A stretch of 64,000 nt of DNA from Chitinophaga skermanii (GCF_003259335.1 NZ_QLLL01000001.1:124001-188000), one strand, 5' to 3'; positions 28,506 through 37,009 are shown, counted from the first letter of the stretch. Numbers and translations: made by a program. Notes: generated by a model from the letters alone, not told the origin.

Positions 28506-28542
28506 CAAAAAACCCGGCTCTTCGTACATCAAGGGCCGGGTT
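28505..28542 (-). terminator. Terminator after tiny ORF B
   Basis: AACCCGGC (28511-28518) pairs with GCCGGGTT (28535-28542). On the minus strand the stem runs into TTTTTT. It lies 25 bp after the stop of the 42-codon ORF. Confidence 0.8.
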
Positions 28543-28567
28543 CAAGAAACGTGTCATTGCATAACGT

Positions 28568-28696
28568 TTACAAATCCTTACTTAATGTAGTTGTATATCG
28601 ACTCTTACGAAAGCCTACGAGTTGCACGCCGGCCGCCTTTTGCGTGCCAGCGAGATTACTAACCCAGTAATATGTTTGCTCGATCGTATGATTCAT
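28568..28696 (-). CDS. Tiny ORF B (42 aa), hypothetical
   Basis: Starts MNHTIEQTYYWVSNLAGTQK and ends in a basic, threonine-rich tail. It is not recognised and has no signal peptide or membrane helix. The ATG lies only 5 bp past the T-tract of the preceding terminator, so it would be expressed by read-through or from an unseen promoter. A strong terminator follows it. Its reality rests on this arrangement, which is mirrored at 29690-29983. Confidence 0.35.
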   Translation of the reverse strand: MNHTIEQTYYWVSNLAGTQKAAGVQLVGFRKSRYTTTLSKDL

Positions 28697-28701
28697 TGCA
28701 T

Positions 28702-28731
28702 AAAAAAAGCCCAGATCATTCGACCGGGCTT
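28702..28731 (-). terminator. Terminator between tiny ORFs A and B
   Basis: On the minus strand AAGCCCGG pairs with CTGGGCTT (28724-28731 with 28707-28714, one G-U pair), followed by a run of seven T residues including the stem's last. It lies 30 bp after the stop of ORF A. Confidence 0.8.
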
Positions 28732-28760
28732 GTTTATATAAAGAGATTCTATTTATCTAT

Positions 28761-28859
28761 TTACCATGAAAACAAATCACCGGTATTATATGTCCATATG
28801 TCCTTTCCGCCGCGTTCTCTCGCGTCAATCAGGATCATATGTAATACTTGCGGTTGCAT
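28761..28859 (-). CDS. Tiny ORF A (32 aa), hypothetical
   Basis: Begins MQPQVLHMILIDARERGGKD and ends with Trp before TAA. It is preceded by an A-rich leader and a good TAnnTTTG promoter box 38 bp upstream, and followed by a terminator. No family was recognised. It could be a small protein or a leader peptide that controls read-through into ORF B. Confidence 0.4.
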   Translation of the reverse strand: MQPQVLHMILIDARERGGKDIWTYNTGDLFSW

Positions 28860-28896
28860 TTTGTTTTCGTTTTTACTGTTTATTAATTTGATGATG

Positions 28897-28904
28897 CAAA
28901 GATA
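28897..28904 (-). promoter_or_regulatory. Promoter upstream of tiny ORF A
   Basis: On the minus strand TATCTTTG matches TAnnTTTG. A TTTTG lies about 18 bp upstream, close to the expected -33 box. The sequence after it (TTTGCATCA then an AATTAA-like run) resembles the promoter at 30016-30023. Confidence 0.55.
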
Positions 28905-28970
28905 GATAAAATTTCTAAAACACAAAATTTTGTTAAAAATATTTTTTTTATTTGATGTGATAAAGAAATG

Positions 28971-29537
28971 TTATATAAGCACAGCGCGTGTTTCGAACTG
29001 TTTTTCAAGTTTTTGCATTTGCCTAATATGACGTTCGATGTGTTTAGTAAGGAAGTAGATATATTGATAGATATCTAATCTTCCCAGGTTATTCACACTC
29101 ATCATTGTTTGTACAAGCCTACCCTCTCCATTTTTTAAAAGTGATAAATTATACATGCATTGTGCAAATTGTTGTTTCAGGAGATTCCGCACTTCGTGCA
29201 TGTCTTTCTCCCCGTTAGGTTCTAGGTGCTGTGGGTTAATCCATCCGAACGACTTACTACCGATCACATCAATGGCGGTAAATTTTTCGTGGTAACCGGC
29301 TGGGGGCATCAAATTTAAACCGTCTACTTTTTTGTCGAGCGCGCGGCGAGTGGCCTTGTTAATCACAAGTAACAAGAAGTAATTTGTTAAGCTCACATGC
29401 TCCAACACTTCACGCATGTTCCAATGTTCGCGTGAAGGTTTGTAATGAAGCATCACCACGTCTTTGTCGAAATAACGATCGATCTCTTTGAAATTAGCCA
29501 CCAAGGCTTCTTTTACGATTTGTACTACGTTTCTCAT
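28971..29537 (-). CDS. DinB-superfamily protein
   Basis: 188 residues, predicted four-helix bundle with a metal site. Family marks are WNMREVLEHVSLTNYFLL (His in the second helix) and TKHIERHIRQMQKLEKQ near the C terminus, the usual HxxxHxxQ-like pattern. DinB-like proteins include thiol transferases and many of unknown role. The ATG at 29537 is preceded by an A+T-rich gap after tiny ORF D's terminator. No partner is evident from the neighbours. Confidence 0.75.
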   Translation of the reverse strand: MRNVVQIVKEALVANFKEIDRYFDKDVVMLHYKPSREHWNMREVLEHVSLTNYFLLLVINKATRRALDKKVDGLNLMPPAGYHEKFTAIDVIGSKSFGWINPQHLEPNGEKDMHEVRNLLKQQFAQCMYNLSLLKNGEGRLVQTMMSVNNLGRLDIYQYIYFLTKHIERHIRQMQKLEKQFETRAVLI

Positions 29538-29634
29538 AGTATTCGGTTTTGGGGCAATACTTAATTAAGCATAACCAGTTTATTGTGATGTTGTTTTTTG
29601 CATTGTCAATTTTTAAACGACTCCATTAAAAGCA

Positions 29635-29666
29635 AAACCCGTTCCAGCTTAGCGCCGAAACGGGTT
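29635..29666 (-). terminator. Terminator after tiny ORF D
   Basis: AACCCGTT pairs with AACGGGTT (29636-29643 with 29659-29666). On the minus strand it is followed by TTTGCTTTT. The loop is long (15 nt) and the T-tract is interrupted. Confidence 0.6.
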
Positions 29667-29689
29667 GTATTTATGTTAAAACGTATCGT

Positions 29690-29812
29690 TTACAAAACAC
29701 ACCTCGCCCGGCTGCATATACACTTGTACATGCACTTCGGCTCGTTACCACGTTTTATTAAAAACGCCGGTAACGTTACTGGTTTAGAGATAATTGTTGT
29801 TGTCATATTCAT
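29690..29812 (-). CDS. Tiny ORF D (40 aa), hypothetical
   Basis: Begins MNMTTTIISKPVTLPAFLIK and has a cysteine- and arginine-rich tail with four Cys in the last 14 residues. A second in-frame ATG lies two codons in. It starts 15 bp after one terminator and is followed by another. It is unrecognised, and expression is not proven. Confidence 0.3.
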   Translation of the reverse strand: MNMTTTIISKPVTLPAFLIKRGNEPKCMYKCICSRARCVL

Positions 29813-29823
29813 TACCTACGAAA

Positions 29824-29866
29824 ATGAAAAAGGTCCCGCCTATTTTATTAAGCGGGACCTTTTCGT
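29824..29866. terminator. Terminator between tiny ORFs C and D
   Basis: A 12-bp perfect stem (29828-29839 with 29852-29863, AAAAGGTCCCGC/GCGGGACCTTTT) has a 12-nt loop. T-rich tails are present in both directions, strongest on the minus strand. Confidence 0.85.
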
Positions 29867-29893
29867 TATATCGTTTTAGATAACTTTTGCTTG

Positions 29894-29983
29894 TTAACTT
29901 ACTTTATAACATGCCCGCATGCCCGCCGCCTGTTTCTTAAACTGCGCCGATGCCATCATAATATATTTACAATTGCGTAACAT
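29894..29983 (-). CDS. Tiny ORF C (29 aa), hypothetical
   Basis: Begins MLRNCKYIMMASAQFKKQAA and ends in a short basic segment. It follows a TACCTTTG promoter box by 32 bp and precedes a strong terminator by 30 bp, the same plan as tiny ORF A. No homology was recognised. Confidence 0.35.
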   Translation of the reverse strand: MLRNCKYIMMASAQFKKQAAGMRACYKVS

Positions 29984-30015
29984 GAATATTGTTGTCTTTT
30001 TTAAATTGCTTGATG

Positions 30016-30023
30016 CAAAGGTA
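30016..30023 (-). promoter_or_regulatory. Promoter upstream of tiny ORF C
   Basis: On the minus strand TACCTTTG fits TAnnTTTG, followed by GCATCA and an AATTTAA run, like the promoter of tiny ORF A. No clear -33 TTTG was found. Confidence 0.45.
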
Positions 30024-30088
30024 ATTTTTATTTTTTTTACCGGCGCTAATTTTTATATAAAATTATTGTTACCGACCGCAAAGGCACA

Positions 30089-32278
30089 TCATGAAGCCTT
30101 TTTCAGCAAAATTTTTTGATTCAAATAGGCATTGGCCGCATCCAATACCGGTAGGTAAAGCCCCCATTTGTCGGCCGTATCAAACGCATTTTTGTAAGTT
30201 TTCTTTACGGTTAATACCAGCTTGTTACCATCGATTTTTGCAGTGGTCACAAATGCTGCGCTAGCATTATCGATATTATAGTTCAGTTTATCGATACCCT
30301 CTACTTTGTATCCCGCTGGGATGTTAATGTTGAAATAGTATTCAAAGGAACGGGCGAATGGCTGGTAAATATCGGCTTTACGGGTTCTAAAGTCTTCCTT
30401 AATCTCCACTTGGCCACCAATCAGTTTACCCGCATCGAAGATGTAATTGTTGCCGGCTCGCTTCAATAAACCATCCAAAGAATACGCCGTGGTATACACA
30501 AAGGCAGGCTCCTTCGCCGGGTGCATCCCGCTTTTTACAATCTTCAATGGCTGCACATTTTTCGGTTCCCGCGAATATTCAGATTCTATACTGCTTTTTA
30601 CAACTTCCTCCCGGTCTTTCCTCGCTTGTGCAAAGGCTGTTTTATATTCACTATAAATAGTTGAGTTAGCCCGCGTATCGGAGTAGCTGCTAAGAAGACT
30701 TTTGCTCGATTTTAACCATTTCCTTTCATCATCATAATAATCCTCGTACAACATCAATTCCTTTTGTGCATCTTCTCTAAAGGCCCCGCTACAAGAGGTT
30801 TCTCTTTGTAAGTTGATGAGCGAGAAGCTAGAGTCAATTGATACTTCGTATTTCTCCGATTTCAGATTGTCGTTGAACGTAGAGAAAGGAAGATGGTAAG
30901 TATCCGGTACATCAATCTTTTTTGATACGCCAAAGGCTTCTGCTTCCTGTCCTTCAAATTCTGGTGGTATAGCACCAGCGGTCGTAAACATGCCTGTATT
31001 ACTAAAATATACAGGTTTCTCGCCCGTGGTAGCCAGCAATACATCGTAATCGCTGGCATTGTATAGGTTCGTGGAATCAGGGCCATATTTCGATAACACA
31101 ATTAAGAAGGCTGTTTCTATATCTACTTTCTTCAATAACCCGTTCAAATATTCTAAGAAAAAGGTGTTTTTAAATGAATAGCCATTCCTGTTAGCTCCTA
31201 CACTAATAGGTTCTGCCGGGTCGGCATGGTAAAGCAACCTAAAACGCAATAAGTAATATGCGTATTCCGCAATGTCTTCTTCTGTGGCTTTCCTGTTACG
31301 TTCAATATATTCTTTCAATTCCTTGTAAATCTCTTTATACAATGGATACATCGAAATTGGATATTGTGAACTACGAAGGCTAGCTATGGCTGCATCTTTG
31401 ATCTTTTGTTGCGATTTGTCTTTTACAATATCGCCAGGACGTAATACCTCGCGGCCGAAGTTCCAGCCACTGGTAGGCACCGCAATGGTCATCCGGATCA
31501 TGGGCAACTGGCGCATTTTCGACATCCATAGATCAAGCGGCGCTTTCGGGATATCTTTTACGAGCAAATCGAGCGACTTTATCCCGTTTTTCTCGCTTTG
31601 TACGAAATCGGGTGCATTATTGGCTAGTTTGTAATAAATAGCGAAATAACGGTCGATATTGATTTGAATACGGTAGTTAAGAATAGGGTTGTCGCTGGCA
31701 AATATGTAGTAGTCGTAAATTGGCGTACCGCCTGGCGTCATCGTTTCATCTTGGTACCACACGAAATAATCTAATACGTCGCCCACTTGTAAATCTGGAA
31801 TGGCTAATTTCTTCTTCTTGTTACGGTTACCTTGATCGGTTAATACAGCTTCGTCAATATTAACGTCTTTCACTTCCCCGTTAGGTTTAATTACCCGGGC
31901 CCCTATAATGCTATTGCGCAATTTGCGACCACGGGTTTGATCAATAAACTGGGTATAGCTTAATTGAGAATACGTTTCTAATGCAGCTTTGTCGTTGATT
32001 TTGATGATTTGACGAAGAATGTTCGTCATATTACATACACTCCTACCCCTCTTGTCGCCTGAAATAATCTCTGTTCTTGAAAGTATGACAGCAGATTCTT
32101 TTTCATATTTCGCCGGTACTTTATAATCGGTGTAATATGCTTCCTTCCAACCGAAAATCTCTTTCCTGATATCGGCTGCTAGCTCGTTGTATTTACGTTC
32201 TTCTTTCGATGATTGCGCAAAGGCAGCCAATGGTAATAGTAATACCAGGTAAACGACAGCCTGTTTAATATAGTTCAT
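30089..32278 (-). CDS. Secreted DUF3857 protein with degenerate transglutaminase-like region
   Basis: The signal peptide is MNYIKQAVVYLVLLLPLAAF, then AQ. A DUF3857-like beta domain follows (GARVIKPNGEVKDVNIDEAVL; LQVGDVLDYFVWYQDE). The middle region aligns in style with the transglutaminase core of the neighbour, but the expected GDCKGMA segment is FLEYLNGLLKKVDIETAF, so the catalytic Cys is missing. A C-terminal beta region contains GYKVEGIDKLNYNI. It is probably periplasmic and structural or a partner of the intact enzyme encoded 11 bp upstream. Function unknown. Confidence 0.7.
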   Translation of the reverse strand: MNYIKQAVVYLVLLLPLAAFAQSSKEERKYNELAADIRKEIFGWKEAYYTDYKVPAKYEKESAVILSRTEIISGDKRGRSVCNMTNILRQIIKINDKAALETYSQLSYTQFIDQTRGRKLRNSIIGARVIKPNGEVKDVNIDEAVLTDQGNRNKKKKLAIPDLQVGDVLDYFVWYQDETMTPGGTPIYDYYIFASDNPILNYRIQINIDRYFAIYYKLANNAPDFVQSEKNGIKSLDLLVKDIPKAPLDLWMSKMRQLPMIRMTIAVPTSGWNFGREVLRPGDIVKDKSQQKIKDAAIASLRSSQYPISMYPLYKEIYKELKEYIERNRKATEEDIAEYAYYLLRFRLLYHADPAEPISVGANRNGYSFKNTFFLEYLNGLLKKVDIETAFLIVLSKYGPDSTNLYNASDYDVLLATTGEKPVYFSNTGMFTTAGAIPPEFEGQEAEAFGVSKKIDVPDTYHLPFSTFNDNLKSEKYEVSIDSSFSLINLQRETSCSGAFREDAQKELMLYEDYYDDERKWLKSSKSLLSSYSDTRANSTIYSEYKTAFAQARKDREEVVKSSIESEYSREPKNVQPLKIVKSGMHPAKEPAFVYTTAYSLDGLLKRAGNNYIFDAGKLIGGQVEIKEDFRTRKADIYQPFARSFEYYFNINIPAGYKVEGIDKLNYNIDNASAAFVTTAKIDGNKLVLTVKKTYKNAFDTADKWGLYLPVLDAANAYLNQKILLKKAS

Positions 32279-32289
32279 ATAGTAGGTTG

Positions 32290-34173
32290 TTATGATTTGG
32301 ATAAAGTGATTTGGTTGCGGTATAGCTCAGTCAATGCTTTCACGTCTTTATTCCATTGCGACATTTCGCTTTTGGGTAAACGTGTATTTTTTAAGATGAT
32401 TTCTTTTTGATAAATAACCTGGTCATTCTGACGCTTATACCCCACTTTGATGGCATATGTGGGCCTATCAATCATCACATCTTTCGGAAGATCCGTGGCT
32501 TTGTAGCCTTTAGGTAATATCAGTACAGTTTCGTGGAGGGTGTGACTTTTATAAGGAAATAGGTAGTCGCTTTTACGCTTGGTGGTATCAATTTCCAATC
32601 CTTCATATTCTTTTCTAAAGTCAATTTCCAAGTACATATCTTTATCAAAAGCAGTAATGGCTTCTTTATGGCGAACGTTATATTTGAAGCTTAAATCGGT
32701 GTTCCAATTGCTGAGATCTGATGTAACAAGGTTTTGTATATCACATCTTTTATCATCTTCTTTCAAATATGTTAAAATGGCTTCGTCGAGTTTATTTTTC
32801 TTAATGTTGTGAACAGCTGTTAGCAAGAACTCCATAGACTCGCCTGTGTACAGAATTTCATTAGAGCCTACCAAGTCTGTACCTTCAATTTTCAATACAC
32901 GTTTTTCTGATGTTACGTTTTGTTTATAATCGCGTAACGGTACTTTTTCCAAGATATACTTGTCGCCATCTTCGATCATTACTTGCCGGCCTTGGATGCG
33001 TTCAGCATATTGGTCAAAACCAATGTACGATTCTGTTGCATCTAGGAAGTAACGCTTCTTATTTAGTTGCACGGCGCAGATCATATGGTTATCTACAGAC
33101 AGGGAAGGCAAAGAATAATCATATGCGATATGATTGGTACCAATCCAACACAAGCGCGCATCTATGCCCAACGAAACCAATAACTCTTTCGTGAGGTTAG
33201 CCATGCCTTTACAATCACCGTATTTTTTCGATAGTACATCTTGCGCTTTAGCCGGGCGAAATCCAGCAATACCATCTTCAAAAGCAATATATCGAATGTT
33301 ATCCTGTACGTAATTAAACACAGCTTTCACTTTGTCTACATCAGTAGTAGCATTCTTTGTAATCGATTTTGCCGTAGCAGCAATCGAAGTAGGGTCATTC
33401 CCAATTGTTTGAACAAGCGAGCGGTACCAACTATATAAATCGGCAGTTGTTTGGAAAAACGTTGTTTTCCCATTTTTTGCATCTGCATAATGCGACATTA
33501 CCAATAGGTGTGGTAATATGTACGAAGGACCAGGGGCAGCATTCTCAGCATCCCGGGCTTCCCAATTACGCACAGTATAGGTAATAGTACGGGTTTTAGA
33601 GCGCTCGTCGCGGCTGGTGGTTTTAAGAATTTTTAAGGGCGATTTATCAAAGTTCATCTCCTTAATATCCACATGCATCCAATCTGGAATAACGAACGTA
33701 ATTTCTTTTCGCATGGTGAAATAGGGTTCGTCAAAGTAGATAGCGGTTAAATAGCGTGGATCAAGAATGGTTTTCTCCAATTCAACCGAGGCTTCGGCAC
33801 CTTTCTTTTCCAAAGGCAATTCGAAGTAGCAGATCTTTTGATCGGAATAGAAGTACTCGTCAACCGCATAATACTTGTGAATAGGTTTTACATTGAATTT
33901 TTTACCATCCAGTCGAACACGTACATCGTTGATGGTGGATTTCTCATTGTAAAAGTCGGCGTAGCCGATAGTGGTTCTGAACTGTGTACACAAATATTGT
34001 GTCACATCCGTTTGCAGCACATTTACCTCGTTGTTTCTATTGAATGTAAACTCGTAGCGTTCTGTTTTCTCGCGGATGCTTACATTTTTCTCCCCGGGTT
34101 CTGTTGCGAATACATGCAGGGCACACATGAGTAAGCATGTGGCCATAGTTAGGACATTTTTAACTGGGATCAT
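32290..34173 (-). CDS. Secreted DUF3857 / transglutaminase-like protein
   Basis: The signal peptide ends at HVFA. The N-terminal half is a DUF3857-type domain (VRVRLDGKKFNVKPI). The transglutaminase core lies at about residues 275-400: VFNYVQDNIRYIAFEDGIAG, then KKYGDCKGMANL with the catalytic Cys, VDNHMICAV with the His, and RYFLDATE with the Asp. The C-terminal part is beta-rich. The family occurs widely in Bacteroidota and its substrates are unknown. It heads a two-gene unit with the degenerate paralogue. Confidence 0.85.
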   Translation of the reverse strand: MIPVKNVLTMATCLLMCALHVFATEPGEKNVSIREKTERYEFTFNRNNEVNVLQTDVTQYLCTQFRTTIGYADFYNEKSTINDVRVRLDGKKFNVKPIHKYYAVDEYFYSDQKICYFELPLEKKGAEASVELEKTILDPRYLTAIYFDEPYFTMRKEITFVIPDWMHVDIKEMNFDKSPLKILKTTSRDERSKTRTITYTVRNWEARDAENAAPGPSYILPHLLVMSHYADAKNGKTTFFQTTADLYSWYRSLVQTIGNDPTSIAATAKSITKNATTDVDKVKAVFNYVQDNIRYIAFEDGIAGFRPAKAQDVLSKKYGDCKGMANLTKELLVSLGIDARLCWIGTNHIAYDYSLPSLSVDNHMICAVQLNKKRYFLDATESYIGFDQYAERIQGRQVMIEDGDKYILEKVPLRDYKQNVTSEKRVLKIEGTDLVGSNEILYTGESMEFLLTAVHNIKKNKLDEAILTYLKEDDKRCDIQNLVTSDLSNWNTDLSFKYNVRHKEAITAFDKDMYLEIDFRKEYEGLEIDTTKRKSDYLFPYKSHTLHETVLILPKGYKATDLPKDVMIDRPTYAIKVGYKRQNDQVIYQKEIILKNTRLPKSEMSQWNKDVKALTELYRNQITLSKS

Positions 34174-34192
34174 AAGGGATAAATAATATATG

Positions 34193-34200
34193 TAAAGATA
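34193..34200 (-). promoter_or_regulatory. Weak -7-like element for the transglutaminase pair
   Basis: On the minus strand TATCTTTA differs by one base from TAnnTTTG and lies 20 bp before the start codon at 34173. Confidence 0.3.
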
Positions 34201-34247
34201 GCTTATTAAGTGAGAAAGTATAATGCATCGACTTGCGCCGAAGGTAA

Positions 34248-34378
34248 GTTAAAGACTTTCAAAGGGAAGTATAAGTCTTTCAAAGGCAGGTTAAAGTCTT
34301 TTAAAGGCAAGTCAAAGGCATTTCAAAGGCTTTTCAAAGGGTCGTCAAAGGGAAGTCAAAGGCTCGTCAAAGGCTTTT
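34248..34378. repeat. Tandem array with strict 11-bp period, core TCAAAGG
   Basis: The core (T)(C/T)AAAGG begins at 34259, 34280, 34301, 34312, 34323, 34334, 34345, 34356 and 34367. The last seven are exactly 11 bp apart and the first two steps are 21 bp, with a degenerate copy between. Four variable bases separate the cores. The rest of the gap to 34644 shows no gene. An open frame through the repeat is a by-product of its composition. Confidence 0.9.
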
Positions 34379-34644
34379 GTATAAATAAGCACTTTAATTA
34401 GGCTATTTGCGACAGCTAAATTCACCAAAAGTTTATAAAAAGCAACAATAAGTTTAGCCTTAGTTAACGATTTGTTTATATGGGAAGGGGAATTTCGGGT
34501 AAAAGCATACTTCGGAGGAAATTAGCGCAGTCGCCCTCGCAGTTTTATCGATATACACGTTATTGGTAGCATTTGGCTCATATTCGAAAGGTTGATTGCT
34601 ACGTTTAGGTATGCAGGCAATGTGGATTTTATTTTTTACGTGGC

Positions 34645-35208
34645 TTATTCTTTTGGGAATATCGGCAGTATATCCACCTTCCCGCGTTCAAATTGCAAAC
34701 GAATAATTCCACCGTACGGTAACTTCATTTGGAAAGAATCTTTTAATGGAATTTGCTGTACATATGCTATAATAGCTCGAATAACACCGCCATGTGCAAT
34801 AATTATGGCATCTTCATTCCTCGACATCACCTCTTGGAATATGTCCACAGTGCGGTTGTACAATGCTTGGTAGCTTTCGCCACCTGGTGGCGATTGGGTT
34901 ACCCAATCTTGCATCCAAGGCTCCATTTCTTGTGGTGAAATATCATCCCAAGCACGCATTTCCCATTCCCCGAAATCTAGTTCTACCAAACGTTTATCGG
35001 TAATAAGCGGCTGGTCGAATATATGCGTCGCCAATTTTGCACAGCGTTGTAACGGGCTTGTATAAATTTTAAACAGTTGGTTGGGCAATAGCTTTTTAAT
35101 CATGGCCGATTCTTCCAAGAAGCTATCGGCCACATCAAGATCAGTAACGCCGTAACATGTACCTGTAGGTACACGAGGCGTAGTATGCCTAATTAGATAA
35201 ATTTCCAT
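34645..35208 (-). CDS. cobC: Histidine phosphatase, alpha-ribazole phosphatase type
   Basis: Predicted to remove phosphate from alpha-ribazole-5'-phosphate or adenosylcobalamin-5'-phosphate at the end of B12 assembly. The RHT motif (MEIYLIRHTTPRVPTGTCYG, nucleophile His8) and second His in IIIAHGGVIRAIIAY are intact, with LDFGEWEMRAWDDI between. The frame allows a start at 35217; the ATG at 35208 places the RHT motif at the usual distance. It overlaps cobS and ends the B12 operon. Confidence 0.85.
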   Translation of the reverse strand: MEIYLIRHTTPRVPTGTCYGVTDLDVADSFLEESAMIKKLLPNQLFKIYTSPLQRCAKLATHIFDQPLITDKRLVELDFGEWEMRAWDDISPQEMEPWMQDWVTQSPPGGESYQALYNRTVDIFQEVMSRNEDAIIIAHGGVIRAIIAYVQQIPLKDSFQMKLPYGGIIRLQFERGKVDILPIFPKE

Positions 35209-35969
35209 ACCGCACAAATAAAAATGTAAATCGTGGTTTCAGCGGCTTGTTGTAATGCACCAAGGCAATCACCTGTATAGCCTCCAATCCAACGCTTCAT
35301 CAGTTTTACAAAGTATGCATATACCAGTATTAGCGGGATAAACATCAACAAATACTGCCATGGCAAATATTGTGTAATAATGAATGCTGCTAATGGGAAG
35401 ATGGCTGTTAAGGTAGCGAAAATGAAATCCAATGTTTCCATTCCTTTCGCTATGGGCTTTGCTTTACTGTCTTCGTTTTCGCGTACATAGTGCAAGTTGT
35501 ACACCACATTCAATGCAATCCATCTACTTAAGGGGTGTGCCACAAGTATAGCCGTAATAGCCGTATATAATGTCATGCTACTAAGGCAGTAAAATTTAAT
35601 CAGCATAACCAGTACCAGGCCCAACATACCGTAGGTGCCAATACGACTATCTTTCATGATGTCCAAGATTCGTTCTTTCGTCCAGCCACCGCCAAAGCCA
35701 TCACACATATCGGCGAACCCGTCTTCATGAAAAGCACCAGTTGCCCAAATACCAGCCACCAAGGCTAATATAACAGCTACCTCGAAAGGTAAAATGAGCG
35801 AGGTGAGGTATAAACTACCGGCAACAATGCCGCCTATTACCCAGCCTATAAGGGGAAAATAGCGGGTGGCTTTGTTTAACATATCTTCACTATGACCAAT
35901 GTTCTTAGGCACACGAATACGTGTATAAAACATCACGGCTGTTAGGAAATAATGCCATTCTTTTTTCAT
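35193..35969 (-). CDS. cobS: Adenosylcobinamide-GDP ribazoletransferase (cobalamin synthase)
   Basis: Membrane enzyme joining adenosylcobinamide-GDP with alpha-ribazole (phosphate). Characteristic motifs are FYTRIRVPKNIGHSEDMLNK, GWVIGGIVAG, ATGAFHEDGFADMCDGFGGG and DSRIGTYGMLGLVLVML, with conserved acidic residues in HEDGFADMCD. It has about six hydrophobic helices in 258 residues. It overlaps cobT by 4 bp and cobC by about 16 bp. Confidence 0.93.
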   Translation of the reverse strand: MKKEWHYFLTAVMFYTRIRVPKNIGHSEDMLNKATRYFPLIGWVIGGIVAGSLYLTSLILPFEVAVILALVAGIWATGAFHEDGFADMCDGFGGGWTKERILDIMKDSRIGTYGMLGLVLVMLIKFYCLSSMTLYTAITAILVAHPLSRWIALNVVYNLHYVRENEDSKAKPIAKGMETLDFIFATLTAIFPLAAFIITQYLPWQYLLMFIPLILVYAYFVKLMKRWIGGYTGDCLGALQQAAETTIYIFICAVWKFI

Positions 35970-37009
35970 GATTCGATGTTTGAAACCTTCGCTTCTGCAA
36001 AGCTGCTCATATTATTTAAAAATGCTACCGCGGCTTGTATTAAAGGCATTGCTAAAGCAGCTCCAGTACCTTCTCCTAAGCGTAGGTCGAGCTGTAACAA
36101 AGGTTTTACTGCAAGGTTACGCAATAATGCTTGGTGACCGTTTTCGTGCGAGGTATGAGCGAATACACAATATTCTATTACTGCAGGATACAATGCTAAA
36201 GCGGTTAATAAGGCAGTACTCACAATGAAACCATCAATCACGATAACCATTTTCAGTTCTGCAGCTTGTAAAATAGCGCCTACCATCATCGCAATTTCAA
36301 AACCACCAAAGGTTGCCAGTGCATCAAGTGGGGAAGTTATGTTCGCATGGAAAGCTTGAACTGATTTTAATACTTCGATTTTACGTTGTAATAAATCGTT
36401 GTTATGACTAGTGCCGGCACCTGTGCAGTCTTCGATAGGTGCTTGCGTGAAATAGCTCATTAATAAGGCAGCAGCGGAAGTATTACCAATACCCATTTCG
36501 CCAAACCCAATCATGTTGCTACCTTGTTCGAAGGCGGATTTCACAATAATGGCACCTGCTTTAATAGCTATGTCGCGCTGTGCGTCGGTCATTGCTTTTT
36601 GCAAACGGTAATTGGCTGTTCCGTATGCAATTTTGGTGTGTATAATGGGCAATGAAGGATCGAAATCGTGTGCTACACCTGCATCTACTACTTCAAGTTT
36701 AATATTATTAAGTTGGCTAAAAGCATTGATAGCGGCACCTCCTTGCACAAAGTTGTATACCATTTGCGCTGTAACTGCTTGTGGGTATGGGTTTACTACG
36801 CCTTCTTCCGCAATTCCATGATCGCCTGCAAATACAATAATCGTTGGGTTGTTTAACTGTGGGGAGAGCGTTTGTTGGATTTTACCAACTTGAAAAGCAA
36901 TTTGCTCAAGCACACCTAATGCGCCGAGAGGCTTGGTTTTTAAGTTTATTTTTTCTGTTAGCGCGGCGTCTAATTGTTTACTAGGTGCCTCGATATGAAA
37001 TGTTTTCAT
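35966..37009 (-). CDS. cobT: Nicotinate-nucleotide-dimethylbenzimidazole phosphoribosyltransferase
   Basis: Makes alpha-ribazole-5'-phosphate from dimethylbenzimidazole and NaMN. Motifs seen are TKPLGALGVLEQIA, FAGDHGIAEEGV, GFGEMGIGNTSAAALL, EDCTGAGTSHNND, and RLGEGTGAALAMPLIQAA, whose Glu is the catalytic base. The frame extends to 37066, but the family N terminus starts near MKTFHIEAPSKQLD, so I chose the ATG at 37009 (347 residues). Confidence 0.93.
   Translation of the reverse strand: MKTFHIEAPSKQLDAALTEKINLKTKPLGALGVLEQIAFQVGKIQQTLSPQLNNPTIIVFAGDHGIAEEGVVNPYPQAVTAQMVYNFVQGGAAINAFSQLNNIKLEVVDAGVAHDFDPSLPIIHTKIAYGTANYRLQKAMTDAQRDIAIKAGAIIVKSAFEQGSNMIGFGEMGIGNTSAAALLMSYFTQAPIEDCTGAGTSHNNDLLQRKIEVLKSVQAFHANITSPLDALATFGGFEIAMMVGAILQAAELKMVIVIDGFIVSTALLTALALYPAVIEYCVFAHTSHENGHQALLRNLAVKPLLQLDLRLGEGTGAALAMPLIQAAVAFLNNMSSFAEAKVSNIES

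Noticed and set aside
28672..28905. 77-codon plus-strand open frame opposite tiny ORF A
   Set aside because: It runs over a minus-strand terminator and promoter and has no leader of its own; the minus-strand layout is more coherent.
29598..29879. 93-codon plus-strand open frame opposite tiny ORF D
   Set aside because: It crosses two strong hairpins and has no promoter; it is probably the shadow of the minus-strand cassette.
34210..34401. Lysine-rich 63-codon open frame over the TCAAAGG repeat
   Set aside because: The frame is a direct translation of the 11-bp array, whose period is not a multiple of three. It has no sign of a real protein.
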